Shown here piece after piece: positions 8,901 to 16,857 of a DNA stretch of 64,000 nucleotides. The notes beneath the pieces are model-generated. The model ran no database searches, was not told the DNA's origin, and saw only the letters and a list, made by a program, of their open reading frames with translations. Position numbers and translations under genes: made by a program. This stretch comes from Henriciella marina DSM 19595 (GTDB lineage: Bacteria > Pseudomonadota > Alphaproteobacteria > Caulobacterales > Hyphomonadaceae). How positions within the stretch are numbered: position 1 is the first letter of the stretch; each line of letters begins with the position of its first letter. Location: contig NZ_AQXT01000002.1 in assembly GCF_000376805.1 (NCBI RefSeq), positions 372,001 through 436,000 on the forward strand. The letters are read 5' to 3'.

Positions 8901-9875
8901 CTAGCCGCGCCCGTGCGGTTCGCCCCAGTCGATATCCGGTCCGACGGGCACGATCTGCGTCGGGTTCACCATGTCATGGCTCTCATAATAGTGGCGCTGC
9001 GCATGCATCGGGTTCACCGTCTCTGCGATGCCCGGCATCTGATAGAGATCGCGCGCATAGGGCCAGAGATTGGGATAATCGACGATACGCCTGATATTGC
9101 ACTTGAAGTGCCCGTGATAGACGAGGTCGAACCGGTAAAGCGTCGTCCAGAGCCGCCAGTCAGCTTCTGTCGTCTCGTCGCCCGTCAGAAAGCGTGACTT
9201 GCCGAGCTTCTCGTCCAGCCAGTCCAGCGACTCGAACAACGGACGCACCGCCTCTTCATAAGCGTCCTGCGCGGTGGCAAAGCCTGACTTGTAAACACCA
9301 TTATTTACAGTGTGGTAGACGCGTTCATTAATCTCGTCGACCTCGGCGCGCTTGTCTTCCGGATAATAGTCGCCCTCTGCGGCCCCAACGCCGTCGAAGG
9401 CGCTATTGAACATGCGGACAATATCGGCGGACTCGTTGCTGACGATGGTGTTCTGCTCCTTGTCCCAGAGGGTCGGCACAGTCACGCGGCCGGTATAGTG
9501 CGGGTCGGCCTTGATATAGAGCTCATACATGAAATCAGAGTTGAAGAGCTTGTCGCCGACAATGCCATCGGGGTCCTTTTTGAAGGTCCAGCCATTCTCG
9601 CCCATGAACCAATGCGTGTAGGAGACATCAATCATGTCCTCCAGGCCCTTGAGTTTGCGCAAGATCAGGGCGCGGTGTGCCCACGGGCAGGCATAGGCGA
9701 CATAGAGGTGATAGCGGCCAGGCTCTGCCTTGAAGCCGCCCTTGCCATTCGGCCCGGCTGTACCATCAGCCGTGATCCAGTTTCGAAACTGGCTTTCATG
9801 GCGTTCGAAACGCCCGCCAGTACTATCTGTGTCGTACCATTTATCTTGCCAGATGCCGTTATTCAGCAGGCCCAT
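8901..9875 (-). CDS. Glutathionyl-hydroquinone reductase (GST superfamily, YqjG/ECM4 type)
   Basis: 324 residues. The redox Cys is in YVAYACPWAHRALILR, the signature of the xi-class glutathione transferases that reduce glutathionyl-hydroquinones. TVPTLWDKEQNTIVSNESADI supplies the cis-Pro and GSH gamma-glutamyl contact, and the C-terminal helical domain (TEADWRLWTTLYRFDLVYHGHFKCN) is typical. Cytosolic detoxification of quinone conjugates is the expected role. It stands alone, convergent to the cold shock gene. Confidence 0.92.
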   Translation of the reverse strand: MGLLNNGIWQDKWYDTDSTGGRFERHESQFRNWITADGTAGPNGKGGFKAEPGRYHLYVAYACPWAHRALILRKLKGLEDMIDVSYTHWFMGENGWTFKKDPDGIVGDKLFNSDFMYELYIKADPHYTGRVTVPTLWDKEQNTIVSNESADIVRMFNSAFDGVGAAEGDYYPEDKRAEVDEINERVYHTVNNGVYKSGFATAQDAYEEAVRPLFESLDWLDEKLGKSRFLTGDETTEADWRLWTTLYRFDLVYHGHFKCNIRRIVDYPNLWPYARDLYQMPGIAETVNPMHAQRHYYESHDMVNPTQIVPVGPDIDWGEPHGRG

Positions 9876-9962
9876 ACGTAACTCCTGTAATCGATATGGC
9901 GCGCCTTTATGCGCGGCTCGTTCAGGAAGCTATGGGGCAGGGGCCGGATTTCCAGCGCCGGT

Positions 9963-10433
9963 TCAGGTGCCGGCGCGCTTGAGGGTCCGGATGTCGGCAT
10001 CAAGGCCGAAAAGCCAGGCGCTGACTTGCCAGAGACCGGCAAAGATGGCGCTGCCGACAAGGACATCCCACGGCCAGGATGCTGCAGACTGGCCCCAGCC
10101 AAGCAGGACGGCTGCGGTTGCGATGAAAACATAGGAAATCGCAAGGACGCTGAGGAAACGTGAAAGCCAGTTCGACCTGAACCGCATGACGAGACCGCCG
10201 AGCCAGGCGGCAGCGAGACCGGCGATATAGAGCATATTCGCATCATTCTCTGGCGCGCCGACAATGCCGACCGCGCCCGTCACCCCGAGAACAGCGACAC
10301 TTGTCAGACTGAAAACAAACAGCCCGCCACGATAGGCCCGGCTGCGCCTCAGGCGGAAAAGACAGACAAAGGCGATCGCGACCGCGCCAAGCATGACGCC
10401 AGCAATCACGAAGTCAGAGAGTGTCCAGTTCAT
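9963..10433 (-). CDS. Small integral membrane protein of unknown function
   Basis: 156 residues with four likely membrane helices: residues about 9-27, 38-60, 66-84 and 93-140. I recognise no family. It lies downstream of the DEAD-box helicase gene (75 bp gap, same strand) and upstream of the hydroquinone reductase gene, and may be read from the helicase promoter. The C-terminus (LDADIRTLKRAGT) is cytosolic if the hydrophobicity pattern is read conventionally. Real-gene status rests on the long open frame, codon bias and orderly spacing. Confidence 0.7.
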   Translation of the reverse strand: MNWTLSDFVIAGVMLGAVAIAFVCLFRLRRSRAYRGGLFVFSLTSVAVLGVTGAVGIVGAPENDANMLYIAGLAAAWLGGLVMRFRSNWLSRFLSVLAISYVFIATAAVLLGWGQSAASWPWDVLVGSAIFAGLWQVSAWLFGLDADIRTLKRAGT

Positions 10434-10508
10434 GACGCTATTTTTGCCGAAAGTGCCGCCTCGCGAAAGTCGGTTCGTATTCCCGCGAGGCGAGATCTAT
10501 GAAACGCC

Positions 10509-12473
10509 TTAGTCCGGCTTTGGCTTGCGGCGCTTTGGTGGTTTGTTGGCGGAAGGGTCGAAGCGGCGGGCTGGTGGCTTGCCGGGTTTCTTCGACGCCG
10601 GCCGCTCTGGACCGCGATCTTCAAGCTGGGATGGCGGAAGGGGCCGGGGCTTGCGGGCCGGCTTGCCAGCAGGTTTGCCCTTGAACTTGCCTGGCGCGCC
10701 ATCGCCTTTCGCGGCGGGGCGCTTTTTCACGTAAGGCGGCTTCTTGTCGCCGCTGTCAGGGCTGTCTTTCTTGGCAGACCAGCTGGCGGGCTCATCGCCT
10801 TCGCGCCAGGCGGAGATCGATTTTTCCAGCCGGCCGTCTTTGCCAAGACGTTCAAGGAATGGTCCTGCGCTTTCAGCCGAAAGCTCTACGCGCGTATGGC
10901 TTTCCTCGATCCGGATGGCGCCGACTTGCGTTCGGTCGAGTCCACCTGACTTGCACAGCATGGGCAGCAGCCAGCGTGGATCGGCGCCCGACTTGCGGCC
11001 AACCGATACGTTGATCCAGACGCTGTCATTGAAGTCGGTGCGTTCGGGGCGGTCAGGGCGATTGGGGCGGCTTTCGCGTCGCTCGCTTCTCTCGCGCCGG
11101 GGGCCCTCGCGTCCTTCGCCGCGGGGCGGGCGGTCGCGCTTGTCGAATGAGCGCGGTTCTGGGACCGGCATCAGGTCTTCAGGGGCAGAGCGGCGGGCGC
11201 GGTGCAGGGCGACGAAAGCGGCCGCGACTTTTTCCGCGCCATGCATCTCGATAATGACACGCGCCATTTCCTGGTCGTCGGTGCTGACAGGTTCACTGAG
11301 CGAAGGGTGGTTGAGCAGGCGCTCATCGTCGCGCTTGCGAATATCATCCGCGCCCGGCGCATCGGTCCAGCTCGCCTCGACCTTGGCTTCCTGAAGCAGT
11401 CGCTCAATACGGCGGCGGGCCTTGAAGGGGGTGACAAGGACGCTGACGCCCTTGCGTCCGGCCCGGCCTGTGCGGCCACTGCGGTGAAGCAGGGCTTCGC
11501 GATTGCTCGGGAGGTCCGCATGAATGACGAGGTCGAGGTCTGGCAGGTCGAGGCCGCGGGCGGCGACGTCGGTCGCCACACAGACATTCGCGCGTCCGTC
11601 ACGCAGCGCCTGCAGCGCATGGGTGCGTTCGGTCTGGCTAAGCTCACCCGACAGGGCGACGACACTCAGGCCGCGATTATGAAAGCGCGCCAGCAGGTGG
11701 TTCACATTTGCGCGGGTCTTGCAAAAAACGAGGGCGTTTTTTGCTTCGTGGAAGCGCAGGACATTGATGATGGCATTCTCGACATCGGCGGGCGCAATCG
11801 TGTGGACGCGGTAGTCGATATCGGTGTGCTGGTCGGTGTCAGAGATGGTGTTGATGCGGACCGCATCACGCTGGAACGTGGCCGCAAGGCGCGCGATCGG
11901 CTTGGAGACGGTTGCCGAGAACAGCAGTGTGCGGCGCTCTTCCGGCGCAGCGCTCAGCAGGGTTTCAAGCTCTTCGCGAAAGCCAAGGTCGAGCATTTCG
12001 TCAGCTTCATCCATCACGACAACGCGGAGGTCGTCCAGAACGAGGCTGCGGCGATTAAGATGGTCGACGAGGCGGCCCGGTGTGCCGACGACGATGTGTG
12101 CGCCTTTGGAAAGGGATGCGCGCTCTTCGCGCGGGTCCATGCCGCCGACGCAAGCCACAACGCGGGCGCCCGCTTCAGCATACAGCCATTCGAGTTCGCG
12201 GTGCACCTGGACGGCAAGTTCGCGTGTCGGCGCAACCACCAGCGCCAGCGGCGAGCCAGGGCGGGCCAGCTGCTCGGCACCCATGAGAAGCGACCGCGCA
12301 ATGGCGATACCGAAAGCGACCGTCTTGCCGGAGCCGGTCTGCGCAGAGACAAGCAGGTCAGCCTGTTCGATTTCTGGGTCGAGCATGGCGGTCTGCACCG
12401 GGGTCAGGCTGTCATAGCCACGCGCAGCAAGAGCCTGGCCCAGGGCGGGCACAATGGCGGAGTGGTCGTTCAT
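10509..12473 (-). CDS. DEAD-box RNA helicase with DbpA-type RNA-binding domain
   Basis: 654 residues from the ATG at 12473. Walker A AQTGSGKT is at residues 44-51; VMDEADEM, LFSATVSKP and HRSGRTGRAGRKG are the other core motifs. After the two RecA domains comes a basic, Arg/Glu-rich linker and a DbpA-like RRM (WINVSVGRKSGADPRWLLPM to RVELSAESAGPFLERLG). The tail is very rich in Lys, Arg and Pro. This architecture is that of CsdA/DbpA-like helicases acting in ribosome assembly and cold adaptation. A GTG start at 12545 would add 24 residues without family similarity, so the ATG is preferred although its ribosome site is weak. Confidence 0.92.
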   Translation of the reverse strand: MNDHSAIVPALGQALAARGYDSLTPVQTAMLDPEIEQADLLVSAQTGSGKTVAFGIAIARSLLMGAEQLARPGSPLALVVAPTRELAVQVHRELEWLYAEAGARVVACVGGMDPREERASLSKGAHIVVGTPGRLVDHLNRRSLVLDDLRVVVMDEADEMLDLGFREELETLLSAAPEERRTLLFSATVSKPIARLAATFQRDAVRINTISDTDQHTDIDYRVHTIAPADVENAIINVLRFHEAKNALVFCKTRANVNHLLARFHNRGLSVVALSGELSQTERTHALQALRDGRANVCVATDVAARGLDLPDLDLVIHADLPSNREALLHRSGRTGRAGRKGVSVLVTPFKARRRIERLLQEAKVEASWTDAPGADDIRKRDDERLLNHPSLSEPVSTDDQEMARVIIEMHGAEKVAAAFVALHRARRSAPEDLMPVPEPRSFDKRDRPPRGEGREGPRRERSERRESRPNRPDRPERTDFNDSVWINVSVGRKSGADPRWLLPMLCKSGGLDRTQVGAIRIEESHTRVELSAESAGPFLERLGKDGRLEKSISAWREGDEPASWSAKKDSPDSGDKKPPYVKKRPAAKGDGAPGKFKGKPAGKPARKPRPLPPSQLEDRGPERPASKKPGKPPARRFDPSANKPPKRRKPKPD

Positions 12474-12622
12474 GAAGGGGCTTTCAGTGTCTAGCGGCAG
12501 CCGCGACCAAATCGCGGCCCGACATCGAAAGGGGCGGGTTTGCACCTGAGACGTCGATTGGGACCTCCATAATCGATTTTTGCCATTTGGGCCAATTCTT
12601 CCAGCAGCCCGGCTGACGCAGG

Positions 12623-13360
12623 CTAGATGAGCCCCTGCGCCCGGAAACTTGTCACGCCGGATCGGGCAGCGATGAGATGGTCATGGACCGTGATCTCAAG
12701 TGCGTCGAGTGCGTCAATGATCGCGCGGGTCATGTCGATATCGGCACGCGAAGGGGTCGGATCGCCAGAGGGGTGATTATGTACGAGGATCAGACTTGAG
12801 GCCTGTAGCTCCAGTGCCCGGCGGGCGATTTCGCGCGGGTAGACTGGGGCGTGATCCACAGTGCCATACCCCATGATCTCGTCGGCCATCAGCTGGTTCT
12901 TGCGATCAAGAAAAAGGACGCGGAATTGCTCCCGGCCTTCATGCTGGAGCTCGCGCTTCACATAGTCGGTGAGGGCAGACCAGCTCGAGATGACGGTTCG
13001 GCTTTTAAGCGTTTCGCGTGTTGCCCGCGCGCCGATTTCTGCCGTCGCCTTCAGATAGGCGGCAACCGTTTCTCCGACACCGGCAACCTTTACAAGGTCA
13101 GCTGGCCGCGCAGCGAGTACACCGCTAAGCGACCCGAACCGGGCGAGCAGGGCTTTCGATATCGGTTTTACATCCCTACGCGGGATAAAGGCAAAGAGCA
13201 GCGTTTCGAGCAGCTCGTAATCTTCGAGCGCATTGGCGCTGCGCTCAATCAGTTTGGTGCGCAGCCGGTCGCGGTGCCCCTGCCAGTGCGGTTTCGCAGA
13301 AACCGCCACTGGTTGCGAGCGCGAGAGACCAAACAGTGGGGCTTCTTCGACAGCGCGCAT
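12623..13360 (-). CDS. radC: RadC family (JAB/MPN+ domain) protein
   Basis: 245 residues. The N-terminal helical/HhH-like part (DLVKVAGVGETVAAYL) precedes a JAB1/MPN domain with the metal-binding motif LVHNHPSGDPTPSRAD. RadC proteins are historically linked to DNA repair but their biochemical role is unsettled. A GGAGACC ribosome site precedes the ATG. Twenty-three bases upstream of the start lies an exact alphaproteobacterial SOS box (13384-13398), so LexA control is likely. map-radC adjacency is usual in alphaproteobacteria; here a cupin gene on the other strand separates them. Confidence 0.93.
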   Translation of the reverse strand: MRAVEEAPLFGLSRSQPVAVSAKPHWQGHRDRLRTKLIERSANALEDYELLETLLFAFIPRRDVKPISKALLARFGSLSGVLAARPADLVKVAGVGETVAAYLKATAEIGARATRETLKSRTVISSWSALTDYVKRELQHEGREQFRVLFLDRKNQLMADEIMGYGTVDHAPVYPREIARRALELQASSLILVHNHPSGDPTPSRADIDMTRAIIDALDALEITVHDHLIAARSGVTSFRAQGLI

Positions 13361-13383
13361 TGTAGGTCTCCGTAATTCTTCGT

Positions 13384-13398
13384 GTTCTATTTATGTTC
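13384..13398 (-). promoter_or_regulatory. LexA (SOS) box upstream of radC
   Basis: The sequence is GTTC-N7-GTTC on the + strand, that is GAAC-N7-GAAC read toward radC. This is the direct-repeat operator recognised by LexA in alphaproteobacteria. It ends 23 nt from the radC start codon, where a repressor would cover the promoter or early transcript. The divergent cupin gene starts 84 bp away and could also be affected. Confidence 0.7.
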
Positions 13399-13481
13399 CG
13401 GTCTCGTGATTTCGTCAAGCTTGCCTGGGCTCGAACGTTGGATAACATCGCCAGCAATCAACAAAGACAGGGGGACAGAAG

Positions 13482-14114
13482 ATGATGAGGGCAATGTTGA
13501 GTGGTGCATTTGCCGTTGGTGCTGCAATGACAGCAGCCGCGCATGGTCAGAGCGCGGAGGATGGTCATGAATTGCAGGGAGATCACTCCGGGCACCATGC
13601 GCATCACACTGATAAACTCGTCTTGGCCGAGACAGGCGCGACGGTAGAAAATCCGTTTCACCCAGTGCGCCTGCTGCTATCGTCTGAAGAAAGCATGGGC
13701 GAGGTGACGATTTATGAGTTCATCCTGCCGCCCAAAAGTCCTGGGTCACCGCCGCACACGCATTCTCAGGAAGATGAGTACTTCTACGTGCTTGAGGGTA
13801 CGCTCGATATTCTCTCTGAGGGCTCTGTCAAACGCATCTCTGACGGTGACTTTGCGGCTCTGAAACGCGGCAACGCTCACATGTTCTGGAATGGCTCTGA
13901 CACGGAGACGCAGCTTCTCATGATCACCACCGGGGCATCATTCGAGCAGTTTCTGCAAAGTGTGAGCCCGCGCCTCGCTGAAGAAAAGCCGACGTCGCCT
14001 GAGGCGGCGGGCGCCGTAATCGGACAGCTGGCCGCTGAACACGGCATCGAGATTTCAACGGAAATGATGCCCGCGGCCGCAGCGCCTTATTACGCCCCAC
14101 CCGAACCGGAGTAG
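13482..14114 (+). CDS. Exported cupin-domain protein
   Basis: 210 residues. The N-terminal signal peptide ends near AHGQS, then a His-rich stretch (DHSGHHAHHTDK) starts the mature protein. Cupin motif 1 is clear: SPPHTHSQEDEYFYVLEG supplies the two His and Glu metal ligands; motif 2 carries GNAHMFWNG. Such proteins bind a metal and act as dioxygenases, isomerases or sensors; the periplasmic location and the His-rich leader suggest metal capture. A GGGGGA ribosome site lies 8 nt before the ATG. It interrupts the usual map-radC neighbourhood. Confidence 0.85.
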   Translation: MMRAMLSGAFAVGAAMTAAAHGQSAEDGHELQGDHSGHHAHHTDKLVLAETGATVENPFHPVRLLLSSEESMGEVTIYEFILPPKSPGSPPHTHSQEDEYFYVLEGTLDILSEGSVKRISDGDFAALKRGNAHMFWNGSDTETQLLMITTGASFEQFLQSVSPRLAEEKPTSPEAAGAVIGQLAAEHGIEISTEMMPAAAAPYYAPPEPE

Positions 14115-14119
14115 GGAGG

Positions 14120-14941
14120 CTAAAGCTCGACCGTATGCGGCGTATGCCAGCCTTTGGGAGAGGTCGTGAAGATTTCGGCGCCGTCTTCCGTCACACCGAT
14201 CGAGTGCTCGAACTGTGCCGATAGCTGGCGGTCGCGGGTAACGGCGGTCCAGCCATCGGGAAGGATGGCTGCATCTTTCCGGCCAAGGTTGAGCATTGGC
14301 TCGATCGTGAAAAACATGCCGGGCTTCAGTTCAGGGCCGGTGCCAGCGCGCGCCGAATGGATGACGTTCGGCTCATCATGGAAAAGCTGGCCAAGGCCAT
14401 GGCCGCAGAAGTCTTCGACGACAGACAAGCGGTTCTTCGCCGCGACTTTGGAGATGGCGGCGCCAATGTCGCCAAAATGGTTGCCGGGTTTGACCGCGGC
14501 GATCCCGGCCATCAGCGACTCATACGTGATGTCCATCAGGCGCTCGGCTTTACGCTTTGGCGTGCCGGCTGCGTACATGCGCGAATGGTCGCCGTGCCAG
14601 CCATCGACGATGACGGTGACGTCGATATTGGCGATGTCGCCATCCTTGAGAGGGCGATCGCCCGGGATGCCGTGGCAGATAACGTGGTTGAGCGAAATGC
14701 AGGACGCATGGCGATAGCCGCGATAGCCGATCGTCGCCGACTGGGCGCCATGATCATAGACAAATTCGCGGATGAGATCGTCAAGTTCCGTCGTCGATAC
14801 GCCGGGCTTCACCTTTGGAACCAGCATGTCGAGACACTCGGCGACAAGTCTGCCAGCTTTCCGCATGCCTTCAAAACCCGCTTCGTCGTGGATGCGGATT
14901 TCGCCGTTTCTTACGGGCATGATGAGGTCGGCTTCGGACAT
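14120..14941 (-). CDS. map: Methionine aminopeptidase, type I
   Basis: 273 residues. It removes the initiator methionine. Metal ligands of the family are visible: Asp in ANIDVTVIVDGWHGDHSRM (two Asp), His in GHGLGQLFHDEP, and Glu in FTIEPML and FEHSIGVTEDG. The ATG at 14941 (MSEADLIMP) is chosen over an upstream TTG at 14974, which adds 11 residues of no similarity. It is convergent with the cupin gene, with 5 nt between stop codons. Confidence 0.96.
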   Translation of the reverse strand: MSEADLIMPVRNGEIRIHDEAGFEGMRKAGRLVAECLDMLVPKVKPGVSTTELDDLIREFVYDHGAQSATIGYRGYRHASCISLNHVICHGIPGDRPLKDGDIANIDVTVIVDGWHGDHSRMYAAGTPKRKAERLMDITYESLMAGIAAVKPGNHFGDIGAAISKVAAKNRLSVVEDFCGHGLGQLFHDEPNVIHSARAGTGPELKPGMFFTIEPMLNLGRKDAAILPDGWTAVTRDRQLSAQFEHSIGVTEDGAEIFTTSPKGWHTPHTVEL

Positions 14942-15036
14942 TGGCTTAAAGGCTCCAGGCTGTATCCGCCGCAATATGGCAGCAAGCGGGTAAAACTTCC
15001 ACCTTGTACGCGTGTAAGCTGCAGTCGCAACGCTCC

Positions 15037-15249
15037 CTAGCGGCGCGCATCCTTTTCAGCTTGCTCGGCTTTCGCGGCAAGTTTGTCGCGATCCTTCTCG
15101 AATTGTTCGGGGTTTTCATACTCTTCGCGGGTGGCTTCTTCGCGGATCGCGCGGGCTTTCGGCGATTTGAGACGTGCGCGAAGAACGGCCCAGACGAGGA
15201 CGCCAAGCAGGATCATCGCGCCGATAAAATAAAAGATTTCAATTGCCAT
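15037..15249 (-). CDS. Small membrane-anchored protein of unknown function
   Basis: 70 residues from the ATG at 15249, preceded by GGAGAC. One N-terminal membrane helix (IEIFYFIGAMILLGVLVWAVL) is followed by a highly charged, probably coiled-coil cytosolic tail rich in Glu, Lys and Arg (EEATREEYENPEQFEKDRDK). The open frame continues further upstream to 15459, but that part has no coding character and overlaps the divergent dioxygenase. No family is recognised. It lies upstream of map on the same strand (95 bp gap). Confidence 0.7.
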   Translation of the reverse strand: MAIEIFYFIGAMILLGVLVWAVLRARLKSPKARAIREEATREEYENPEQFEKDRDKLAAKAEQAEKDARR

Positions 15250-15362
15250 GTCGGTCTCCATTCCTTGGGAGACCAATGCGGGGGCTGGACCGACGTTCCG
15301 TTTCCTTCCACCACTTGTGCTTTCGTCGTAAGCTGCCGCCAACCATAAAGGGAGGACGAGAC

Positions 15363-16214
15363 ATGAATATACACGTAGGGGCGGAGACGTTCGCGCGGTT
15401 TGAGGCAAGGCGGCTATCGCCTGCGATTGGCGCTGAACTGCACGGGATCGATCTCTCACAGCCGATGGACGAGGTTATGGTCACCGAGATCCGGGAGGCG
15501 CTGCTTCGTTACAAGGTTATCTTCTTCCGGAACCAGACCATCACCCGCAGCCATCATATCGAATTCGCGCGCAAGTTTGGTGAACTGGAAATTCATCCTG
15601 CCACACCAAAGGACCAGGAAGACCCTGAAGTCCTGCGGATCACGCACAATGCCAGCAATAAGGGTCAGGAGAACGCCTGGCATTCTGACGTCACCTGGCG
15701 AACAGAGCCTTCGCTTGGCTCGGTGCTTCGAGCGGTCGAGCTTCCGCAGGTTGGCGGTGACACGCTCTTTTCAGACATGGTCATGGCCTATGAGGGATTG
15801 TCAGAAAAGATGAAGGAATTCTGTTGTGGCCTGACGGCGGTTCACGACATCGCCCGGGTCTTCGCAAAACGCCTTGGCAAGGACCCGAAAGAGCTGCACG
15901 CCAAGTTCCCGCCGCAGGAGCATCCGGTGATCCGCACGCATCCCGAAACTGGCGAGCGCCTGATCTATGTGAACACGGCTTTCACCAGCCACATCAAGGA
16001 CTTGTCGGAAAAAGAGAGCGACTGGCTTCTACAGCATCTCTACAGTCAGGCGGCCGTGCCAGAGTATCAATGCCGCTTCCGCTGGGAGGTTGGCTCCATC
16101 GCTTTCTGGGACAACCGCGCCTGCCAGCATTATGCCGCAAGCGACTATTTCCCGGACGTCCGCGTCATGGAGCGTGTGACGATTGCGGGCGACCGGCCAT
16201 ATTTCGCGGCATAG
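15363..16214 (+). CDS. TauD/TfdA family Fe(II)/2-oxoglutarate dioxygenase
   Basis: 283 residues. The facial triad is visible: H and D in NAWHSDVTW, and the distal His in WDNRACQHYAASDY, with the 2-oxoglutarate-binding Arg in MERVTIAGD. The N-terminus (LSPAIGAELHGIDLSQPM) is typical of TauD. Substrates in this family include taurine, other alkylsulfonates and 2,4-D-type acids; no sulfonate transporter genes are adjacent, so the substrate is open. A GGGAGGACGAG site precedes the ATG. Confidence 0.92.
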   Translation: MNIHVGAETFARFEARRLSPAIGAELHGIDLSQPMDEVMVTEIREALLRYKVIFFRNQTITRSHHIEFARKFGELEIHPATPKDQEDPEVLRITHNASNKGQENAWHSDVTWRTEPSLGSVLRAVELPQVGGDTLFSDMVMAYEGLSEKMKEFCCGLTAVHDIARVFAKRLGKDPKELHAKFPPQEHPVIRTHPETGERLIYVNTAFTSHIKDLSEKESDWLLQHLYSQAAVPEYQCRFRWEVGSIAFWDNRACQHYAASDYFPDVRVMERVTIAGDRPYFAA

Positions 16215-16215
16215 A

Positions 16216-16243
16216 AAAACGGGGCCGCAAAGGACCCCGTTTT
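16216..16243. terminator. Bidirectional terminator between dioxygenase and osmC
   Basis: A 9-bp stem, AAAACGGGG (16216-16224) with CCCCGTTTT (16235-16243), gives a T-run in both directions. It lies between two convergent stop codons (16214 and 16268). Confidence 0.85.
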
Positions 16244-16267
16244 CCGCACCATTATCCCTGAATTTGA

Positions 16268-16702
16268 TCAGGCGAGCTTGGCGTTGAGCGTCACCTCGAT
16301 GGCGCCAAGCGCCTTTGACAGTGGGCATTCTTCCTTGGCCTTGTTGGCAAGCTCCTGGAATTTCGCGTTGTCGATCCCCGGCACCTTGCCGGTGAGGGTC
16401 AGGGCGGACGACTTCACTGCAAAGCCGCCATCGACTTCCTCAACCGTTACGACGGATTTCGCTTCAAGGTCCTCGGCCGGCGTGTCGTTCATGGCGAGGA
16501 AGGCCGAAAGCTGCATCGCAAAACAGCCCGCATGGGCCGCGCCGAGCAGCTCTTCCGGGTTGGTGCCGGACTTGCCGCTCTCGTCTTCGAAGCGGGCCTT
16601 GAAGGAATACCCATGGCTTGAGAGCGCGCCGCTCTGGGTGTCGATCGTGCCTTTGCCGTCCTTGAGGGGGCCTGACCAATGGGCTGTGGCGTGACGTTTC
16701 AT
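16268..16702 (-). CDS. osmC: OsmC family peroxiredoxin
   Basis: 144 residues. The opening ([16 protein letters not shown]) and [18 protein letters not shown] match the OsmC subgroup. The two redox cysteines are present: one in [10 protein letters not shown] and one in [10 protein letters not shown]. OsmC reduces organic hydroperoxides in the cytosol. Osmotic and stress induction is usual for the family; I looked for an EcfG-type promoter upstream and found none. Confidence 0.94.
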   Translation of the reverse strand: MKRHATAHWSGPLKDGKGTIDTQSGALSSHGYSFKARFEDESGKSGTNPEELLGAAHAGCFAMQLSAFLAMNDTPAEDLEAKSVVTVEEVDGGFAVKSSALTLTGKVPGIDNAKFQELANKAKEECPLSKALGAIEVTLNAKLA

Positions 16703-16857
16703 TCTGAAGTCCTTTCCTTTGGGGAAGCTGTTGATACCTCACACCTTGAGCGGCGAGGTGTCGGGTCAAGTCTGAAACGTTGGGCCGACCGAAGAGGTTG
16801 CCTGCAGGCGGAAACTAGCGCTTGTTAAAGTCGGAAAGTCCTCGGGAGGAATTCGTC

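Noticed and set aside
11202-12494. 430-codon plus-strand open frame
   Set aside because: Antisense to the DEAD-box helicase core; no recognisable domain.
16703-16857. Search for an EcfG promoter before osmC
   Set aside because: No GGAAC element with correctly spaced CGTT occurs on the minus strand upstream of osmC.
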